DNA of 35,000 bases, from contig ADNK01003366.1 in assembly GCA_000320545.1 (NCBI GenBank), positions 1 to 35,000 on the forward strand. The letters run 5' to 3'. Each line of letters starts with the position of its first letter. The first letter of the stretch is position 1. This document shows positions 22,275 to 34,014 of the stretch, piece by piece. The notes beneath the pieces were generated by a model. The model worked only from the letters and a program-made list of their open reading frames with translations, ran no database searches and was not told where the DNA came from. This stretch comes from Bigelowiella natans CCMP2755. Taxonomy: Eukaryota; Cercozoa; Chlorarachniophyceae. A program made the position numbers and the translations under genes.

Positions 22275-22814
22275 GTCTCTCACCTTCTCTCCCGTACTAA
22301 TCACTGTTTTTCCACTGCATTTGCTCCTCCTCCTCCTCCTCTGGCTTTTCTGGTCCTTACTACTTGTGATTATTCAAAGCTTCAGCCAAATTACCATGAG
22401 GATATTCGCGGCAATATGCATGTTGTGGCAAAGACTTTGACGTACGTACGAAGATACATGATAACCAACTTCTTCTTGTTGTTGCTTTTGAGTGTTATCA
22501 TCATTATCAACATCGCAACAACATCATTATCATCATCATCATCCCTACTACCACACACAACATCATCATTATCCCAACTACTACTACTACTCTTACTACT
22601 ACTACTACTACCAGATCTTTCCTGTCTCGATATGAGAAGACAAAGAACGGTATCAATCAGGAATCTAAGAAACTTTTAGCAGATCGAAAGTAGTACCACC
22701 ATCCATCACCACCAGTAGTAGTAGTTATCATGTTCATTAGGTTGTTGTTGTTGACTGTATCTGTGGTTATGCTTTTAATACTGTAAATGACTCCTTCTTA
22801 GCACAAAGAACACA

Positions 22815-22849
<35 letters not shown>

Positions 22850-23222
22850 TACAGACAAATGGAGAACAAAATATATACTACTACCAAGTCCTTATTTTCA
22901 CCAACTGCCCCCCCTCCCTTGATATAATCCATATGATGATACTGCTGTTGTCAATGATGATGATTCAATGATTCTACTTACTTACAGCGGCCTGATCGAT
23001 ATATGCTCGGGTGTTGCAAGCTTCGTGTCTGCGTATCCCCCAGCAGCAAAGATCTTGCTTGATGGCCGCTTGAAACTCATACCCACGGTATGTATGTATG
23101 TATGTATGTATGTGTGTGTGTATGTATCATCGAATTTTGTGACCTTAATGATAGTGATTTATTTATTGTAAATAGTAGGAAATGATCCTTCTCCTTCTCA
23201 TTCTTACTGACATGAATATATA

Positions 23223-23259
<37 letters not shown>

Positions 23260-23901
23260 AGTAGGTAGTTTCTATCATAGAGATTGCACTTCCTGTGATG
23301 GAGGCCGACTTAAGCACATTGCTGCAACGAGGGGGAGGGGGAGGGGGAGGAGGAGCACACAGAAGGACAGACGACGAAGAAGGTAGCAAATACCCCCCTT
23401 CGATATTGTCAACTTATCACCCTCCTCCTCCTCCTCCTCCTTCTTCTTCTTGTCGTCTTGATGATCATGATATGATATGATATGATAAAATAACAGCAAC
23501 CTCCTGCAAGATAGCACGTATCACTGCAATCGAGTTAATACACAGCCTCGTTGTTAGCGTATTTGCTGGTGAAGATACCAAGGCTGCATCAGCGCTTGAT
23601 CGAAGAAAGAAGAATAAGACGAAGGGTGGTAAGAGAGGAGGAAGAGGAGCAGAAGCAGCAGCGGACAACGTCATGAAGAAACTGACCCAAAAGATCTCAA
23701 GAAATAGTCCAGATTGCTATGCAACGTTTATGGCAATGTTGCAACCAGCGGCCTCCAAGAAGATCAGGCCAAAATCGGTATGAATGGATGATGATGTTGA
23801 ATATAAGCATGAATAGACCAATGGATATCATCACGACGACGACGACGATGATGATAATAATGATGATGGATGTTTGTTGCTGTTTGGGAGTGCTTTGTAG
23901 T

Positions 23902-23936
<35 letters not shown>

Positions 23937-24100
23937 TGCTGCTGGTGGTCTGAACCTATTTATTACTACTCATACTATCCGTCAGATCATGCGTGAAATT
24001 GTCCGGCCCTTGGAGTGTCTCCGGTTGTTTCACTACGCACATCCCTTGCCAGCATTGATGGATACGTGTATGAGGAATGGATTTCTTGATAAGGACCAGG

Positions 24101-24135
<35 letters not shown>

Positions 24136-24739
24136 GCAGTATCACCAAAGGAAGAGAAGACACACAGCGAGAGGGAGAGGAGAGAGCGTAGCAGGCACCG
24201 ATGATAATGATGATAATGATGATAATCATGATCATGATGATGATGATAATCGATTTCATAGTCGTGAAAACTATCATGCCCTTCCTCTTCCTCCTCCTCC
24301 TCCTCCCCCCCCCTCTCCTTCAATCAAGGTTGGTTTTCTCACTCGTGCACTAGAGGGTGAAGTAGGTTCTTTATCTTCTTCATCGTCATCAGCTCTCACA
24401 GCAGCAGCAGCAGGTCCTCGTACAAAAGAGACAGAAAGGAACTGCGTGGCGAACCTCAAACAAATCTTTGGATTTTCTCCAGACTTTGCCGATGAGTGTG
24501 CAAAGCGGTATTTTAGAAGGAGGAGAAGAAGGAGAGAGTAGAGAGGAGAGAAAAGGGGGAGAGAACATGGAGGGAAAAGAACAACCTAGATTAAGTTATG
24601 GCAGCCTGTTGGTATTTTTATGATCGAGAACAATGAATGATTGCTTGTGTTTCGTTGATAAATCGCTTCTATTCTTCTTCCCTCTCTTTTTGTATCATTA
24701 GATGCTGATGCGCACGAGTAATATTATTGTACATCATTC

Positions 24740-24786
<47 letters not shown>

Positions 24787-26061
24787 CTTTCTTCTCCTCG
24801 TATAGGTATAAGTACGACCAGCAGAAGGCTGTGAGTGCTGTTATTGAGCATAAGCTGCCAAAGGACCTAAGATCGGTTGTACGATTCATTCATTCACTCA
24901 CTGACTACTCTCTTCACTGCTGCTGCAACAACATTGTGTATCTAATATGAAAGTCGTTTGCATGTTATGAGTCTACAATGTTGTTTTTCTTGTTCTTGTT
25001 GTTTTTATCAAGGTTCATGACCCCTCGAAATGGATAAGAGGCAGGACGATGAGGACTCTTCAAGCTTCTTCTTCTTCGACTAAAGATGATGATAATAATG
25101 ATGCCAAAACGAAGAAATCCCGACGACAACTCAAGTTGCTAAGGAAAAAGCAGCAGCTGTACTACTACTACTACTACTACTACTACTATGAGTCCTTTCT
25201 ATGCGTATGAATATGTTATTGATCGACTTACTACTCAAAATCCTTCAACGCCTATCTATAATGAATGATACTTCTCCCAACAAATCACAGGTCATCATTC
25301 GATGACAGCAGGAAGAATGCCTCAGAGTACATGATTGAGAATCCGGAGGAAAGGCAAGTTGTTACTCTTTGTGTTGTTGTTTTTATACTATGGCATGAAG
25401 TTGAAGATAGATGGATATAGAGGCATTTAGAAGAATCACCACACTAATTCGAACAACACGAAGAAGAAGAACATGCGAGAAGGCGCAAGCAGAATCAACG
25501 TTGTAGCAATATAGTAGTAATGTAGTAGTAGTGTGATTGTTAACTGCTTTTCTATACAAAAATAATAGGAAGTTCATCCAACGGCTTATGAGAAAATATT
25601 GTGGTATGTTTCTTCGAATCATCTCGTCGCCATTATAAGCGACGATGTCCATTGAACAAACGGAAAATAAGTATACGTATGATCTCCGGTCACAGTGGAC
25701 ATTCATTCACGCTAATTCGAATTGATGACGAAACTTGCATATGCTTTTGTACATGATGATACTGGTGCCTTCTGATTTGTTTCTTAATATTTGATGTCAG
25801 TTATGAATCAATTTACGACTGCTGTGTTATAAATATCCCATAGATGAGTATGAGGATGAACCTGATGACGGATTAGCACCATTTGAGGACAATACCTTTG
25901 ATGTCGGTGATAGCAACGACACCGCGTATCTGACCACAAAGACGAAGACAAGGAAGGGGAGGATGATGATGAAGAGTAGTAGTAGTAAGAAGAAGACTCC
26001 TGGGGGTGGGGGTAATGACGATGGCGACCAGGACAACGATGAAAACTATGCTGCTGCTGAT

Positions 26062-26096
<35 letters not shown>

Positions 26097-26649
26097 TGAT
26101 GATGTCGACCATGGCGACCAGGACAACAACGACCAAAAAGTGAGTAGTCATATTTCATTTTTGAGTGCGAAGGATGATGTGTTCCCAGCATGCATGACCT
26201 ATCCATAGGAAGATAGATATCATGGTGTTAACGATGAAGACGATCATGGAACAATTGACTGCGACAACTCATGCTTTTGCTTGTTGCACTTCCTTAACTG
26301 AAAACAGGTAAAATCCTCCTCCTCCTCTAGGACGTTCAAGCAGCCATCCTCTTCGATTGGAGAAAGCAAAGAAAAATCTAATACTAGCAGGCAGAGGGCG
26401 GCACGAAGTAAAGGCAGGAGTAATAATCAAAATACAGGAGGAGTTCCTTCATCAACATCATCTAGTGGAAGAAAACGAGGAGGGAGGGGAACAGGAAGGG
26501 GAAGAGGCAGAGGGAGAGGAGAGGGGAAAGGCCGTGGCAGGGGGGGAAGCGCCCGCAGTCGTGCTCACAAAAATAAGAACAAGGCCAAAATCGGCAATCA
26601 CAACCGGAAGGCACGAGCAACAAGGAAAATGGCCAAGGCGGGACTTTGA
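21294..26649 (+). CDS. ASCC2: ASCC2-like CUE-domain protein (ASC-1 complex subunit 2)
   Basis: ASCC2 binds K63-linked ubiquitin and works with the ASCC3 helicase in collided-ribosome and alkylation-damage response. Seventeen exons in phase: 21294-21388, 21574-21611, 21846-21961, 22087-22224, 22380-22441, 22615-22689, 22988-23087, 23265-23382, 23497-23777, 23986-24099, 24329-24507, 24806-24875, 25013-25158, 25291-25353, 25569-25603, 25844-26139, 26308-26649 (755 residues; human about 757). Matching blocks are FSEFVSQIAYDPSVIKFIDSYL, LSTKVLMVLYRLTSSP, FENWLFDTPKMIDISRLYF, GLIDICSGVASFVSAYPPAA and EIALPVMEADLSTLLQ. The CUE domain is LKQIFGFSPDFADECAKRYK with VSAVIEHKLPKDL. Then come DEYEDEPDDG, an Asp run and an RG-rich basic tail ending NHNRKARATRKMAKAG, which mirrors the human C terminus. 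The 25354 intron starts GC. The ATG at 21294 may be internal, with upstream exons near 20.8-21.1 kb. Confidence 0.92.
21649..22270. repeat. (TG)n and (CT)n microsatellites in ASCC2 introns
   Basis: (TG)n at about 21649-21680, (TC)n at about 21694-21730 and (CT)n at about 22236-22270 all sit in introns and read in the transcript sense as written. Confidence 0.85.
22440..23260. repeat. intronic microsatellites: CAT/TAC, AC, GTAT, GT
   Basis: ASCC2 introns hold CAT/TAC runs (22500-22614, ending at the acceptor CCAG), (AC)n at about 22817-22847, (GTAT)n from the donor at 23088 to about 23112 and (GT)n at about 23226-23257. Confidence 0.8.
23825..25195. repeat. intronic microsatellites: CGA/ATG, ATC, TAC, CT
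   Basis: Runs of CGA/ATG (23834-23870), (ATC)n at 23901-23937, (TAC)n at 24100-24135, (CT)n at about 24745-24782 and (TAC)n at 25159-25190. Both TAC tracts begin at the donor GT of the preceding exon. Confidence 0.85.
26060..26104 (+). repeat. coding GAT/GAC tract (Asp run)
   Basis: An in-frame GATGAC repeat inside the ASCC2 exon 25844-26139 encodes about 15 aspartates. Acidic low-complexity stretches occur at the matching place in animal ASCC2, so expansion here is probably tolerated. Confidence 0.85.
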
Positions 26650-27517
26650 TGCAAAATTTCTGCACTCAAGCACTGCAAGCACAGCACAGCAAGCTAGCAT
26701 CTTAGTTGCCCTGCTAGCCTGTGTCTAGCGTGGCCACGCCTACTAGCCTACACAGCTAGACAGCGCACTGCTAGACTACGCAATGCAATCATTACTAGCA
26801 TGCCTCATTGCTGTCTAACTGTCCATCACATCAGTCGTTGCATTGCAGCGCATCGCTGGCTGTGTGACGGGAGATTGCACAAGCAAAGCTCTCACATGTG
26901 TGTGCATCACAGTTCGCGCTTTCATGGCTAGATCTAGAGATGGTACGACAGGTCTGGAGCTGGCAACTTCTGACACTTGTGGACTTGCTTGGTTCCACAG
27001 TTCTGGAGTTGCATGTCTAGATGTGTTGCGTGAGTTGTCCGCATTGCTAGCCATGCGTAGTTCAAATGATTCGCATGCATGCGATCACCTCCAGCAGCAC
27101 TGAAGCAAAGCGTGGTCGCACTTGATGATCTAGTGGACTGTGATGGCAGCCTGCTGCTGAAATCTGGAAAATGTTGTCGAGCATACATGGACATTGAATC
27201 CGAAAAGAGAACGCTTGCGAAAATGTCAATGCTTCCTCCTGCAAAAAGTCAATCTCGATGAGGCGTTGGACACCCCAGAAATGCGCTAGGAACACACCTG
27301 GTGCAAGAATGCACGCAAACCTGTTCCATTAATTTGGCATTTGAGCACCGCCTTCGGTCGCTTGAAGCACATTGCTGCCTTTGCCTCCGTTGCTTGCTGT
27401 TGATTCTCGCATCCTTCTTGCTGCATGTTTCTGAGTGGTAGCTAGGGAAGTTGCCGATGGTTGAGCAACAGGTAAAACCAAGCACAGCGCAACCTGTGTC
27501 TCTTGCAAGCCCTAAAC
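26650..27517. other. convergent spacer, CTAG/TGCA-rich
   Basis: About 870 bp beyond the ASCC2 stop. Short overlapping open frames on both strands have no motifs. Composition (many GCTAG, CTAGA and GCATGC words) resembles the spacers at 3.7-4.8, 14.3-15.2 and 33.2-33.8 kb, suggesting related repeat-derived DNA. I found no clear full copy of the 97 bp repeat here. Confidence 0.45.
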
Positions 27518-28064
27518 CTAGTGCCTTGGGGCCGAACCGGGTGAAGACCAGTGGAATGCTGACTGTAGTGATCGATATCTGATCAGCAGGAGCGACAGAA
27601 CAAAAGCCAGCCGGAGAACCGGGAAGAACTGGGATGAAGAAGCACTCAACGTGATCATTAAATACGACGTCAGTGAGGGTAGCACAAGAAAATCTTCGCC
27701 CTCAACAGCCAAAACTCGATCTGCTATTTGTTTTTGAATGCATGGTCGATTAAATTTGGACCACGCAACAGTGTCTGGAGATGTGTAGAATGGCTCAAGA
27801 GCGAGGAACTGTTCACACAGATTCTGGATGGTGGGGATGACTGCACACCCTGGATTGTACCTCGCCATAGAAATTGCAGCTGTCAACCTCAAAGCCTTTG
27901 AACTGTACACACTTTTTGAATCGGAAAAACTCTTGGTCAGCGTCTTCATCCGTAGAAATTAAGGCTGTGATGTTACTGATGGGCTCTTGGTTGTTGGCCC
28001 ATGATGCCAGGGCAGGGGTTGCAATGGTTGCTAGTAACACCAAAACGACGATGTGGTTGTACAT
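27518..28064 (-). CDS. doubtful secreted or membrane protein
   Basis: The ATG at 28064 opens a textbook signal peptide (MYNHIVVLVLLATIATPALA, cleavage near ALA-SW). It is followed by a short extracellular-type sequence with an N-glycosylation site (NIT) and cysteines (KKCVQFKGFEVDSCNFYGE). Read straight through, the frame stops at 27813 after 83 residues. If a 37-nt GT-AG segment (27860-27824) is removed, the phase continues into NLCEQFLALEPFYTSPDTV and ends at 27518 with a hydrophobic stretch (FPVLRLAFVLSLLLI), giving about 169 residues. An intron of 37 nt is shorter than any other I infer here, so this may instead be a frameshifted remnant. No family recognised. Confidence 0.38.
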
Positions 28065-28283
28065 GTAGACTTCTGAGCTCAGAGATGGCAGAAACGCAGA
28101 AACAGGGTTAGCGAATTCGGTGTTTCGACAACAACAAATTTGGAACAAATTCTCGGATTCACAGACTCTTTGTGCTGCTGGAGAAGTTTTTGCTCCTACG
28201 TGACATCAAGCAAAAGCCATCAAAATTGCTAGACAAGAGCGCAAGATCGCACAGAGCACGTGTTCATTCCACATTTTCGAAAC
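28065..28283. promoter_or_regulatory. 219 bp divergent region upstream of GPCR
   Basis: This gap lies between the minus-strand ATG at 28064 and the GPCR ATG at 28284. It would hold the promoter of the receptor and, if real, of the secreted protein. No specific motif can be called. Confidence 0.4.
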
Positions 28284-31200
28284 ATGGCGACCATGCGGCT
28301 AATGCGTGCGGTTGTGGCTGCCTTCATCATTTCGACAGATCAGACGACCTACGCGCAATCGCAATGCAACATAAATCTTGGAGGAATTTTCCAAATGCGA
28401 AGATCTCCAGCAGGGATGCAGAGAGAAGCGGTATCACTTCAGGAACAGTGCGAACAAAATTTGAGCCTCGATTGAGTTAGTACAACACCCAGTGCTAACA
28501 CGTAATTTGATCACAGGCATCTCGAGCAGCGTTCTGCGACTTTTTTGCTGAGAGACAAATCCTGTACAAATTGCTCATCCAACCTCTGAATTTCTAGGCA
28601 TTATTTCGTTGCGTGCAGCATGATTAAGTCCATCTATCCATAAGGTGCACCCCAGGATTTGCCGAGTTCAACCTTGATGTTCCCAATCAAGATTCAATTT
28701 ACAATCTTTCTGCCAAGGATTCTACCAACAACTACACCGTATCATATTTATTGTAAGTGCAGATTTGTATTTGAAGTTATGTCAGCAAAATTCATCCTCC
28801 TTTCCCCCACAAGGGAATCCGAATCATCTGCTCGTGGAAACACAGGTCCAAGATCGAAATCTTATGTATTTATTCCATCAAATATAATATATGCCAGATC
28901 TCACTGAATCTCTGAGGGCAACGATAAGAATGATACTCGATTTCTTGGTAAGTAAGTCATATAAGTATCCAAGTGTAATCAGCATTTTTCATGCTTGTTC
29001 GACTAGGTGGTTGCATTCATCGGACCCAATTCCTCTTCTGCATCGGCTTCAGTTTCCCCTTTAGCAGAAGTATATTTTACAATGAAAATACATTCTAGAG
29101 TTGAATATATATTTTTATCCAGATCTTCGATGTTCCCCACATCTCATATGCTTCGACCTCCACAGAGCTCTCAAATTCCGAGCAGTTTCCCTATTTCTTC
29201 AGAACAGTATGATATTTCACATGATAAATTTGTGTTATTGAAGACCAACTGTCCTTCATCAACATTCTTCCTAAAAGTCAAATGTACTCGTATCGTTTAT
29301 AGGTACCTCAGGACGATGGTCAAGCGGATGCAATAATTCAATTTGCACAGGCTGCGAATTGGCAATCAATTGCTATCTTTAATACGCTAGATTCATACGG
29401 TTTTTAATTATACGTACTCATGAACGTTAAATTTGAGAATGAATTCGAAAAACTACGCTCTTAACATGACTTAGGATCAGCAGGAGCCCAGGAACTGCAA
29501 ATTGCCGCAAATCGCACAGGTTTTAGAATAGAACTCTTATTGGTTATTCAATGATTGAGATTCTACTCGCGTAGGGATCACAATTAACACACAACAAGAG
29601 ATTTTTTCTGGAGAAACTAGCCAGGACATTATCACATCTCGTTTGATACGGGTACACTTCCACCTCAATATCTTGGAACATTCTCAAGAATAGTTTGTTA
29701 TCCATAACTCAAGTATCATCTTAACTTAGATCCGCGATAGCCTTAGCAGAATTATAGTAATCTTTATGCTGGAAGAGGACGCAGCTAGAGTTTTAGATGC
29801 AGCCCAAAGGCTAGGAATAATCGGTGCTTGCTTCCTAAATAGAGCTAGTGATACTTGACTCAGTTTTCCCTAACAAAAGGCAACGGTTTTGTATACATAA
29901 CGACGGATGGATTTACAAATTCTAACATTGCAAATTTTGGCCTCGGTGCAGATGTTGGTTTGGGGCTTATCGGGTATCATGATTTTACTCATGTAGTTTT
30001 ATCTGCGATTGAGAGATAGAATAATTGCGGCCTCTGTTAGATTTGAGCCGAGGTCTACCTATACAAACCCCGAATTTATCCAGTGGCTTGCAGATTGGTC
30101 TCAAATTTATAATGTACCAGGTGTGTTTATAGTGTATATCTGGCATGCCCAACCTCATTGAGATTGATATTTTGCAGGAGGAATTATTACAAATTTTCGT
30201 AATCATTCTTTGTCCGGATTCTATGAATTCCTTCCGCCAGGCACAGAGCCGATAAACTACAATGGTAATTTGGCAGGGAAAACTCATGTTGAACACAAAT
30301 GTTTCTTGCTAACTCCGAGCCCTAAAATACATCTGTAAAATTCAGCATTTGGTTCCCAGTTTGACCAGCTTACTCCCTTTGCATACGATGCAATGACAGT
30401 ACTTCTAACTGCAGTAGAGTCTCTCAGTCTTCAGGGTATCTCTGAGAAAAATGTAAATATTCATCTAAAAGATAAATATCATTCGTCAGGAATTACTCCT
30501 TGCAACAATTCTCTGGAAACCTATCGTCTTCAGCTTCGAAATACGTACCCAGATACTCCCTATTCTATGCCCCATAGAACGATAACTGCCTCTATGTTTA
30601 TCCAGCTTAAGAAGTACGGTCGTGAATGGAACCACAGGTCTTGTTAGATTTGATGCAAACCAGGTTACGAATGGAGAGACCAACAAAGTACATATATTAA
30701 AAATATGTTAAATTTTACAGGACAGGGACGCAGCAGAATATGAAGTTCTTTATCATAATGGTGGAATACTCATACTGCTGCCAACAAGTCATGATTACCC
30801 CTAGCATTGAATTGTTCTTACGTATTAGGAATTGATTGGAATTTGTTTGCAATTCACTCGGGCGAGAGTGTGCAGTTTGTTTCCCCCAGTAATGCAGCGA
30901 ATTCTCCGGTGTGGTCCACAGGGCTTGCTGGTATGAAAACAACTTACCATTGGTTAGCACATGCTCTGAAACATTAGCTTTCCACAGGAATTGCTAATGC
31001 ACCCCCTGCGATAGTACCAATTACACCGGATATATACGAGTACAAAGCTTACAGGGCTACATGGCCTACTTTAGGTATCCAAGTTAAGACGCTGTGAACA
31101 CTAGTTGATATCAGTGTTTGACATCATTAGCCGCCGTTGGATTTGTGTTTGTGTTCACCATCATTGCATTGACGTTCCGTAAAAGAGACGATAAAGTAAT

Positions 31201-33097
31201 AAAAAAGGGGAATCACCTTATGCTACAGGTGGACTTAAAAAATTTTAATAAAAAGGTGTAGGCTTGATTGGATACCAATCATGTTAGGTAATGAATGTGG
31301 GACATCTAATGTTACTATCAGTCATATTCTCTCTTTTTAATCGTCCAACAGACAGGTACTACAATAAAATAAATGTTATATTTCATCTTTCACAAAGCCT
31401 TGCAACTAAAGTTCGTGTCAAGCTGCAATCGTGTTCGGACATCTGGGCTTCTTTCTTAGCATGGGATCTCTTCTTGTGAAGAACTATGTACGGAATAATT
31501 GATTTGAAACAGAAAAAAAGGATGCCATAGCCTAGGAGTAAGTATTTTTTATTTATGTATGTGACGTTCAGGCGGTTGCTAAATTCTTCTATAACCCTGA
31601 CAACTTGAACAAAGTCGACATGACGGATAGGGTGAATAAAGGAAAAAGTTCTCATACAATCGTGAGGTTTAAGATTTTAAGCAATTTACCTTGATAGGAG
31701 CTTTTTCTCTATATGATGGTGGGGGTTGGATTTGCCTCAATATATCTACTCCTATGGGGAACGATCGGTATCCTCTGAGGTTCATAAATATCTTGAAATG
31801 ATTATCAATACTTCTTTACCTTTTCTAATAGATCCCATAAGAAGTTCAACTAATCCCGACCCAGCAGATGATATGGTGACGAGGGAAAATAAAAATGTGT
31901 TTAAAATAAATTTGTAATTTTAAGCTAAAATATATGCAAAATCGAAATTAAGTCGAAGTTAAGGAAAACGAAGAGTCGTTGTTGTCTCATTAGGTGTTGT
32001 TTGAAACGTGTAGTAGCTCCCTTGGATGGTAAATTCTGTCTTGATTCGATGAACATGTTAACAAAAACCAAGTGTAAATTTTACCAATCTTAAACACTTT
32101 TAGGTATCTAGGAATTGTGGTCATCGAACTGTTGGTGCTAGAATTTTCACTATATCCAATGTTAAAATTAATTTCATCATTATAATTAGGTGTTAGTTTC
32201 TAGTGTGATCCTAGCTTGGTTTGTACGGAAGGTGATACATTTTGTTTGTTTCGTATCCATATACCCCTTTTCTCTGTCTTCATCATCAATTTACTTTTGT
32301 ATGATTTAACGGCGATTGATTGTCCACTCTTAATTACTTAAGGCTCCAAGCGATTACAATGAATCGAAGGCCATTGGGGCTACAATGTTGCGATGATGAA
32401 ATAAAATGAGAAAATAGAAGCATGAGGTAAATATTAACATAAATATAATATTGTTCATCAGGTACGCAACTACTTTCGTAGTAATCGTCATTTTGACTGC
32501 ATTTCTAGCTGTAAGGTATAATTGTTATGCCTAATGATTCAAAGGTGAAATTTTCAAAAAAATTAAATACTGTTCCAGATCGACTCCAGATATCGCGTAC
32601 GCTTTGCTCAGTATCGGTATCAATCATGTTGTCAGCGTGAAAATCTCTTAAATTTTGTTGTCTTTAACAGGTATACTGATAAGTGTAGCGTCGATGCAGG
32701 GTTTCATAAATGGACCAAAATTCTCCGGCGTTGAGAATGTTCTTGATTTTGGAGACGTGGAAGAAGAAAAGAAAAGTTATATGCATTTAGAGGTCTGCCA
32801 AAATTAGATTAGACTCATCTTCTCTTCTGAGATCGATTCGTTAACAGCGAAGGCGACTGGTAAGCAAATTAGTTCGAGACAATACATCGGCTGAACTGGC
32901 AATTCTAATTTATGAGAACAAAAGGCGTATCCAAGAGCTAGAGGTCATATGTGCAGTATGAAGAACGAATGGGAGTTGTGAATTACACTTACATCCTATT
33001 TCAGGTTGAAAAACGAGAGCTATCGAGACGGCAAAATGCTGCTGAATTCCCATCAAAATCCCATAAAAGTGAAGCTTTCTTGCTCCCACAAGACTGA
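28284..33097 (+). CDS. class C GPCR, GABA-B/metabotropic type
   Basis: A plasma-membrane receptor with an extracellular Venus flytrap domain and seven helices. Thirty-three exons in phase give 858 residues, first 28284-28447, last 33005-33097. A signal peptide (RAVVAAFIISTDQTTYA) is followed by CNINLGGIF, VVAFIGPNSSSASASVSPLA, VPHISYASTSTELSN, FPYFFRTVPQDDGQADAI, FVYITTDGF, FAYDAMTVLL and NGTTGLVRFDANQ. TM1 is VGFVFVFTIIALTFRKRDDKVIKK; TM2 HLMLLSVIFSLF; TM3 CQAAIVFGHLGFFLSMGSLLVKNY; TM4 LYMMVGVGFASIYLLLW; TM5 YLGIVVIELLVLVSSVILAW. Next come the family hallmark NESKAIG, then TM6 and TM7 (LLSIGILISVASM to INGPKFSG). The tail has a probable coiled coil (RRRLVSKLVRDNTSAEL, ENKRRIQELEVEKREL). There is no cysteine-rich domain between flytrap and TM1, as in GABA-B receptors. 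Exons average 78 bp. Confidence 0.93.
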
Positions 33098-34014
33098 CCG
33101 AAACACATGGACCTCGTAAGATGAGCTGGTATACAAACTCAAAAGCATCAGACATGCGATGAAGTAACTTCTGACTTGTCATGTAAAAAATAAGCTACAT
33201 CAAGACTAATAATAGCAAGACTGTGCCGCATCGCATGTCATTCAAACTTGCTCCTCCACTCTGACGCTAGCTTTGCATGCAATTGAACACGTTGATGCGC
33301 TTGCGATACAAAAATTCAACAATTCAACGGCGAAATGTTGCTGCGCCTGAGTGAGTCCATTCTGGCTTTGCTAGATTGCTAGATTGATGCAATGTGGAGT
33401 GCTCGGCCTGTCTAAAGTGTGGTGCATGAAAATGTAAATAGCTTGTCTGTTTGTTTGTGAGGAAAGTCAATCGCTAAGACTAATAAGAAAAGGACAATGA
33501 TGATGGACGGCCAGCACTTCTAGACTTCATGTGATGTAGGCGTGCAGGCCATCTACCGAGACTACTGACTCTAGGACTAGCTGAATTCATTTGTAGATTT
33601 GCGTTGCTGCGCATTTTTGTTGTGCATTCGGGCATCAGTAGGTCTAGAGGTCTAGAGCTAGAGAGGTGCCCTCTACCCTACGACTACTTGCCTGTGTTCA
33701 TGAGGCTACGATGCAATTGCCATGCTAGCATGCGGCAAGCCAGCCTCACATATCTCGTGGCATGGGCGACGAAATAGCTAAACTATATTTTTTATTCACT
33801 AATAAACAAAATGCAACTTGCGGAGACATGATGCTATTATCATCGATCGCCATGCATACTTACTTGCCTTACATTGAGTACGAATGATTGCATTTCATTG
33901 AACACTAGTATGTCAAGCCTCTGAAATGTACTATACGTATAAGAATACACATGCGTGCATAATGTATATATTTATAGATCATCCGCATGATATTTCTAGT
34001 CTCCACTATATCAA
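33098..34014. other. convergent spacer
   Basis: About 0.9 kb lies between the 3' ends of the GPCR and enolase-like genes. It contains AT-rich sequence and a CTAG/CTAGA-rich stretch at about 33350-33770, like the other convergent spacers. An open frame at 32910-33182 on the minus strand is the shadow of the last GPCR exons. Confidence 0.5.

Noticed and set aside
26815-27485. Several overlapping 60-86 codon open frames
   Set aside because: Present on both strands at once, no splice phasing and no family features.
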